Assembly: GCA_910580015.1 (NCBI GenBank)
Contig: CAJTVT010000061.1
Location: 1 to 9,748 of the forward strand
From: an uncultured Lachnospiraceae bacterium
Lineage (GTDB): Bacteria > Bacillota > Clostridia > Lachnospirales > Lachnospiraceae
Direction: 5' to 3'
Length of the DNA: 9,748 nt
Positions 6,444 to 9,748 of this stretch are shown here, piece by piece. The translations under genes were made by a program, and so were the position numbers. Position 1 is the first letter of the stretch, and each line of letters starts with the position of its first letter. The notes below the pieces were generated by a model. That model was not told the DNA's origin, searched no databases, and worked only from the letters and a program-made list of their open reading frames with translations.

Positions 6444-6552
6444 TGTAAAGAGGATATCTCCTATGGAGAACTTTTTACAAGTTATACCCCTTATTAATTA
6501 TTTATACTCCCCTCATAGAAAAAACCAGTGGCTCCCCCGCTGGTTTTTTCTC
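6444..6552 (+). ncRNA. Candidate small RNA with three C-rich motifs
   Basis: This stretch of about 110 nt begins at a predicted sigma-A start and ends at a factor-independent terminator. The 5' part can fold by pairing TTGTAAA (6443-6449) with TTTACAA (6474-6480), with a smaller hairpin TCTCC-TAT-GGAGA (6457-6469) inside. The middle is A/U-rich and carries TATACCCC (6483-6490) and TATACTCCCC (6503-6512), an imperfect direct repeat. A third C-rich motif, GCTCCCC, forms the terminator loop. C-rich single-stranded motifs of this kind are how several Firmicutes sRNAs (RsaE/RoxS type) bind Shine-Dalgarno sequences, so a trans-acting regulator is a reasonable inference. An alternative is a short peptide: GAGG at 6450-6453 precedes an ATG at 6463 that opens 51 codons, but the terminator lies inside that frame. 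I do not recognise a known RNA family. Confidence 0.55.
6518..6551 (+). terminator. Strong terminator of the candidate sRNA
   Basis: An A-rich arm and a T-rich arm pair over 13 to 14 bp (6517/6518-6530 with 6538-6550/6551) around the loop GCTCCCC, with CCAG/CTGG at the core and six T residues on the 3' side. The only non-Watson-Crick pair (6529 with 6539) is U-G in a plus-strand transcript but A-C in a minus-strand one, so the hairpin is more stable as plus-strand RNA. The sequence also has T residues after the stem on the minus strand, so it may work in both directions. Confidence 0.85.
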
Positions 6553-6678
6553 ATGCAAATTTCCAATCAAAGTCCTTCCAAATCTCTTGATCTGGAACAC
6601 AAATCCATTTCACCTTAGCAGTCAACACCGGTCCAACAGAATACCACTTTCCATTCATCCGTACACAATCCATATAAA

Positions 6679-6714
6679 ATAAGCCATAGCTATGGCTTAC
6701 AAGCTATGACTTAT
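6679..6714 (-). terminator. Terminator after the 758-residue gene
   Basis: The arms ATAAGCCATAGCT (6679-6691) and AGCTATGACTTAT (6702-6714) pair over 13 bp. The single non-Watson-Crick pair is G-U in minus-strand RNA and A-C in plus-strand RNA, so the minus strand is favoured. Minus-strand transcription then enters a T-rich tract. It lies about 26 bp past the TAG stop of the large gene. The left arm also belongs to a perfect 18-bp palindrome (6681-6698), so two competing hairpins are possible. Confidence 0.7.
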
Positions 6715-6739
6715 CCTATCTATCCATATATTCTGCTAT

Positions 6740-9016
6740 CTACATATCATAGAAATCCCAATTTGCTTGGAGCTCTTCATTGATTACCCCGCCCTTTTTC
6801 TGATAACGGTCATACCACAATTCTGTATGACGTTTTTTTCGCTCTTTTAATATCTCATACTTCTCAAACATCTCACGGTACATAGGGTTCGCCCGAAGCA
6901 TATTGCGGATCTCTTTATTAAAGGGACAATAACGGAAAATAATATCCCTAGATACCTTATTCAAACGGAAACTTCCCTTCGATTCATAGCGAATCCAACT
7001 CTGATAATCCTTCACAAACACTTCACGGAAATTATTCTTTGCCTTGGTCAAGGCATTCTTCACCTTCTGTTTCGCATCCGGTGACAAATCATGATTTTTC
7101 CGATAATATTGAATGTAATCATTATATTCTGAGGTCAAGGAAGCTTCTGTGATATCATTCCAACGCACACCTTGAATTTTACGGCACATCTCCCAACGGA
7201 ATCGACCAGAAACTTCAATCATCATCTCCTCCACATCCACAACCGTAAAGATGGGGAAAATAAACCTAGCAGAAGTATCTTTCTTAATTCCGGCTGTCTC
7301 CTGCCACATCATAGCCTTACTACCTGCATTGGGCATCAAGATAATCTGTGGCAGCACTTCCTTCTGAATCACTTCCATATTTATCTCATGCTCAGGATCA
7401 GAATATCCCACCTCTCGGAAAAACAGAGAAAAATCAATTTTACGAATCACATCCAGCGCTTGATTGGCTTTTTCTGCGGTGATCAACATATTTTCTACTG
7501 TACCAATAATGTCATCTTCACACAAGATGGGACAGAACGTAGAAATCTTACCATAAGTAGCTCTGTTTGTGGAAACGAACATATTTTTCATCTCAAAATC
7601 CACTTTCTGCTTGGTATCTTTTGCCATCTCTCCCATCTGGGCCGCTGTAATCCTTCCAGTCTTTTTCTGTTCATTCAGGAAATTGGTAAAGTCCATATCA
7701 AACTCATTTCTGGAAGGTTCATTCTCACCACGATAAATGCTCAAGAGCCATTCATAGATCGTAAAAACATTATCTGCCTTACACCGTTTCAGATCCTGCG
7801 TCAAATCATACAAACTGCGGGTATGTTCCACACCTGCCAATTCTTCATCCATAAATCCAAAATTCAAAAACATTTTCACTGCTGGCGTCATCTTCGCATT
7901 CTCCAATGAACGATAGAATGCCAATTCATAGATATCATAGAAATCCTGGGTAATCTGTTTACGCAGCTTACGAATCTCATCTGTAGTGGCAAGTCTATCT
8001 GGAAGATTCTTATACTGCTGGAGGGATGCTTGGAATATCTGCGCTTTTTCCCCATCATACTGAGCATATGCCAAAATCTGTCCTAGATAATCGATTCCCT
8101 CCTCGTATTCTGGCTGTTCCTCTTCCACCCAAACATCTGTATCTCCCAGTCCCGCTTCCTGTAAGAAATTATAATTCTCATACTGAGTAAAACGATCATT
8201 CATCAATTTATCTGCAAACAAATGGCTTCCTTTGGAAAATTCTATGATCTCTGAGATCTTATTAAAAATAGGTTCCATATCCATCCCTGTACTGGAAGCT
8301 CGCTGAGCCAACTCAAAATACATCTGGAACAAATCTTCTGCACTGGTAGAAAGCAACAACTCCTTATAAACTGCCAGATAATTTTTCAATTTTTCGATCA
8401 GACCCATCGCTCTGACCATCCAACAAACCGCATTTTGGATGACTCCGATTCCAATGGCATAATCTCTACCCAAAAATTCATCCATCGATTTCAGAGAGAG
8501 TGTTGACATTTTTCCATAATACTCCATTGTCCACTTTTCAATTGGCTGATTCAGCCGTGCAGGAGGCATAGACTCAATTCGCTGAAATGGCTTTTCCTGA
8601 ATCTGATAATCGTTGCACAATTTCTTATACTCACTATAATAATCCATCAGAGTGGCATAATAATTCTGTGCCATTCCACTGTACATATTGTATCTTTTCA
8701 GCATCGTGGATGTTTGATGCATGGCTCCCATGGCAAATACTGCCACATACTTCTCATCTGAGGCGAAAATTTTCTTATAATCCTCAGTCTGACGATAAGG
8801 ATACGCATAAAACAAACAATCTGTGTTTGCCACATAATCGCAGAGATATACATCTGAAGCACTGTCCATCATTCCAACAATGCTTCCTGCTTCCATCTCA
8901 ATCTCATCATTCTTCGAAACAGCTCGAACACTTCCCTGCAAAATTACAAACAATCCTTTCATCTTCTCGCCTTTTCGCAAAAAATTCCTGCCCTTGCTAA
9001 CTTTCACTGTTTCCAT
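6740..9016 (-). CDS. Large protein with N-terminal cyclic-nucleotide-binding-like domain, function unknown
   Basis: The 758-residue protein starts with a cNMP-binding-like beta barrel (about residues 1-100). GLFVILQGSVRAVSKNDEIEMEAGSIVGMMD (in part, 21-51) has the shape of the Crp/PKA fold. The phosphate-binding cassette is degenerate: after GSIVGMMD no Arg-Ser/Thr-Ala motif follows, so nucleotide binding is doubtful. Residues about 105-550 look mostly helical, with acidic (297-308) and charged segments. The C-terminal part (about 585-758) contains aromatic and basic stretches such as RFRWEMCRKIQGVRW and LKERKKRHTELWYDRYQKK. I see no helix-turn-helix, kinase, cyclase, nuclease or membrane segment, so it is not a Crp-type regulator. 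The ATG is 5 nt after AGGAGG. It lies 24 bp after the HAAS gene, so the two are probably an operon, and its product may act with that membrane protein. The C-terminus is complete, with a terminator after it. Confidence 0.85.
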   Translation of the reverse strand: METVKVSKGRNFLRKGEKMKGLFVILQGSVRAVSKNDEIEMEAGSIVGMMDSASDVYLCDYVANTDCLFYAYPYRQTEDYKKIFASDEKYVAVFAMGAMHQTSTMLKRYNMYSGMAQNYYATLMDYYSEYKKLCNDYQIQEKPFQRIESMPPARLNQPIEKWTMEYYGKMSTLSLKSMDEFLGRDYAIGIGVIQNAVCWMVRAMGLIEKLKNYLAVYKELLLSTSAEDLFQMYFELAQRASSTGMDMEPIFNKISEIIEFSKGSHLFADKLMNDRFTQYENYNFLQEAGLGDTDVWVEEEQPEYEEGIDYLGQILAYAQYDGEKAQIFQASLQQYKNLPDRLATTDEIRKLRKQITQDFYDIYELAFYRSLENAKMTPAVKMFLNFGFMDEELAGVEHTRSLYDLTQDLKRCKADNVFTIYEWLLSIYRGENEPSRNEFDMDFTNFLNEQKKTGRITAAQMGEMAKDTKQKVDFEMKNMFVSTNRATYGKISTFCPILCEDDIIGTVENMLITAEKANQALDVIRKIDFSLFFREVGYSDPEHEINMEVIQKEVLPQIILMPNAGSKAMMWQETAGIKKDTSARFIFPIFTVVDVEEMMIEVSGRFRWEMCRKIQGVRWNDITEASLTSEYNDYIQYYRKNHDLSPDAKQKVKNALTKAKNNFREVFVKDYQSWIRYESKGSFRLNKVSRDIIFRYCPFNKEIRNMLRANPMYREMFEKYEILKERKKRHTELWYDRYQKKGGVINEELQANWDFYDM

Positions 9017-9040
9017 ACATTCCTCCTACATGTCCCACAT

Positions 9041-9517
9041 TTATCGTCTGTTCCCAAAAATCAGGGAACAAAGCAGTATTATCAATATTACTGGCACCAA
9101 TATTGGCAGCAAAAATGCCACCACATTCGCCACCACCACAATAACTAAAATTGCCACAGCAGCCAATAAAATCTTTCCAATCCAGGAATTGAGCTTTAGA
9201 CGTCCCAGTCGGATGTCCCATCCCCCTTCTCTGGAATATCCGGCTCGAAAGCCTTTTCCAGATTCCTCCTGTGTAAAATCTTGTGGATCATAATCTGAAT
9301 TGGCAGCCCTGCCATACTGATCCGTCGTATCAATCAGGGTCTTCGCAATTAATCTGGGATTTCCAAGGCTTTCTATCACTGACTCCTCACTGACTCCCTT
9401 TTGCACTTCCTCTGAAATATAATTATCGTAGTACCGGATATTATCACTGATCACTGCCTGGCTCAGTTGTCCCTGAAGCGCAAGCTGCAATTCCCGTAAA
9501 AATTCCTGCCTTTTCAT
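9041..9517 (-). CDS. HAAS/DUF1700 domain membrane protein
   Basis: The first 66 residues (MKRQEFLREL...LGNPRLIAKT) match the HAAS (DUF1700) helical signal-sensing-associated domain, including the pattern of a conserved Tyr-Tyr-Asp and the LGNPRLIA helix end. A polar linker (about 67-110) follows, then a very hydrophobic region (113-154) long enough for two membrane helices, ending in FGNRR. The ATG at 9517 (158 residues) has AGGAGAAC at proper spacing; an upstream in-frame ATG (9568) would add 17 residues unlike the family and without a good ribosome binding site. HAAS proteins usually accompany PadR-type regulators or sit beside signalling genes, often as anti-sigma-like or sensing membrane partners; the function is poorly defined. 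Here the partner is the cNMP-fold protein, and no PadR gene is in the window. Confidence 0.87.
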   Translation of the reverse strand: MKRQEFLRELQLALQGQLSQAVISDNIRYYDNYISEEVQKGVSEESVIESLGNPRLIAKTLIDTTDQYGRAANSDYDPQDFTQEESGKGFRAGYSREGGWDIRLGRLKLNSWIGKILLAAVAILVIVVVANVVAFLLPILVPVILIILLCSLIFGNRR

Positions 9518-9575
9518 GAAAGTTCTCCTAACTATTTTCCATCCTAACCAACGAAACAAGGATTCCATAAATTAT

Positions 9576-9604
9576 ATTCTAACATACTACAATCATTTTT
9601 TCAG
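9576..9604 (-). promoter_or_regulatory. Probable extended -10 promoter of the HAAS operon
   Basis: On the minus strand CTGAAA (9604 to 9599) is followed by 17 bp and TAGAAT (9581 to 9576), with TGT directly before the -10, giving the TGnTAnnnT extended form. Transcription would start near 9569, about 52 nt before the HAAS start codon. The -35 matches the consensus at only four of six positions; the extended -10 may compensate. Confidence 0.55.
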
Positions 9605-9636
9605 CATAATTTTCCGATTTTTTTCAAAAAAATATA

Positions 9637-9665
9637 TTGACAAATTTTGAAAACTAATGTAATAT
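9637..9665 (+). promoter_or_regulatory. Sigma-A promoter of tRNA-Arg
   Basis: A perfect TTGACA (9637-9642), 17 bp, then TAATAT (9660-9665), in AT-rich DNA, about 33 bp before the mature tRNA-Arg. A TATAAG alternative -10 overlaps at 9665-9670 at longer spacing. It is divergent from the HAAS promoter, with about 33 bp between the two -35 boxes. Confidence 0.8.
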
Positions 9666-9697
9666 ATAAGACGTTCCAAATATAATTTTTATATTAT

Positions 9698-9748
9698 GTG
9701 TGTGTAGCTCAGCTGGATAGAGCACTTGGCTACGGACCAAGGTGTCGG
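9698..9748 (+). tRNA. tRNA-Arg (anticodon ACG), 3' truncated by window edge
   Basis: The 5' acceptor strand GTGTGTG, U8-A9, D stem GCTC/GAGC, and anticodon stem CTTGG/CCAAG around CTACGGA are all visible. The anticodon is ACG (9732-9734), read as ICG after deamination, giving arginine for CGU/CGC/CGA. The variable loop is entered and the sequence then stops, so the T arm and 3' acceptor strand are outside the window. The start at 9698 is set by the D-stem position and the normal 7+2 nt spacing. Confidence 0.92.

Larger units (their letters stand above)
6305..6739. other. Gene-free stretch with opposed transcription signals
   Basis: About 435 bp without a supported protein gene. From left to right it holds the leader and sigma-G-like promoter of the minus-strand Asn-rich gene, an A/T-homopolymer-rich spacer (6377-6400), a plus-strand promoter, a candidate small RNA with terminator, roughly 125 bp with nothing I recognise (6553-6678), and the terminator of the large minus-strand gene. 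Confidence 0.7.

Noticed and set aside
6463..6618. A plus-strand 51-codon frame starting MENFLQ with a plausible ribosome binding site.
   Set aside because: A strong terminator lies within the frame and the translated terminator arms have no protein-like character; kept only as an alternative reading of the candidate sRNA.
7172..7909. A 245-codon open frame on the plus strand inside the large cNMP-fold gene.
   Set aside because: It is antisense to a well-supported gene, rich in His, Ile and Phe as expected from a mirrored frame, and has no recognisable domain.
6740..9016. Reading the large cNMP-fold protein as a Crp/Fnr transcription regulator.
   Set aside because: It is more than three times too long and no helix-turn-helix is visible after the barrel.
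9518..9568. A 17-residue N-terminal extension of the HAAS protein from an ATG at 9568.
   Set aside because: The predicted transcription start is at about 9569, no ribosome binding site could precede this ATG, and MKRQEFL at 9517 fits the family start with a good ribosome binding site.

Overview
The window reads as chromosomal DNA from a low-GC, endospore-forming Clostridia member, most likely a gut Lachnospiraceae (Blautia/Dorea/Ruminococcus-like). This rests on protein style, strong AGGAGG-type ribosome binding sites, the RdgB-YsnB gene pair, a papain-like secreted protease with a lectin-like C-terminal domain, and a small Asn-rich protein behind a sigma-G-like promoter. The assignment is inference from the sequence, not a database match.

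Layout: the window is bounded by two tRNA genes, tRNA-Pro(UGG) on the minus strand at the left edge and a truncated tRNA-Arg(ACG) on the plus strand at the right edge. Each has a near-consensus housekeeping promoter. All protein genes between them are on the minus strand, so transcription runs from right to left.

Right block (9604 to 6679): an extended -10 promoter, a HAAS/DUF1700 membrane protein, then 24 bp later a 758-residue protein of unknown function with an N-terminal cyclic-nucleotide-binding-like fold, then a hairpin terminator.

Middle block (6739 to 6021): a gene-free stretch of about 440 bp. It carries a plus-strand promoter and a self-contained, about 110-nt candidate small RNA with three C-rich motifs and its own terminator. 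To its left, on the minus strand, a sigma-G-like promoter drives a 67-residue Asn/Ser-rich protein, probably a spore protein, which ends in a 15-bp perfect hairpin.

Left block (5945 to 259): a rhodanese, an RlmL-type THUMP rRNA methyltransferase, a secreted papain-like protease whose GTG start overlaps the methyltransferase stop, a secreted amidase_3 cell-wall hydrolase, a 166-bp inverted-repeat element, then RdgB (house-cleaning NTP pyrophosphatase) and a YfcE/YsnB-type phosphodiesterase. Spacing suggests one operon from rhodanese to amidase and a second transcription unit, rdgB-ysnB, beyond the inverted repeat.

The least explained items are the candidate sRNA, the HAAS plus cNMP-fold pair, the sigma-G-linked Asn-rich protein and the inverted-repeat element. 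I saw no CRISPR array, complete insertion sequence, phage gene or recognisable defence system.
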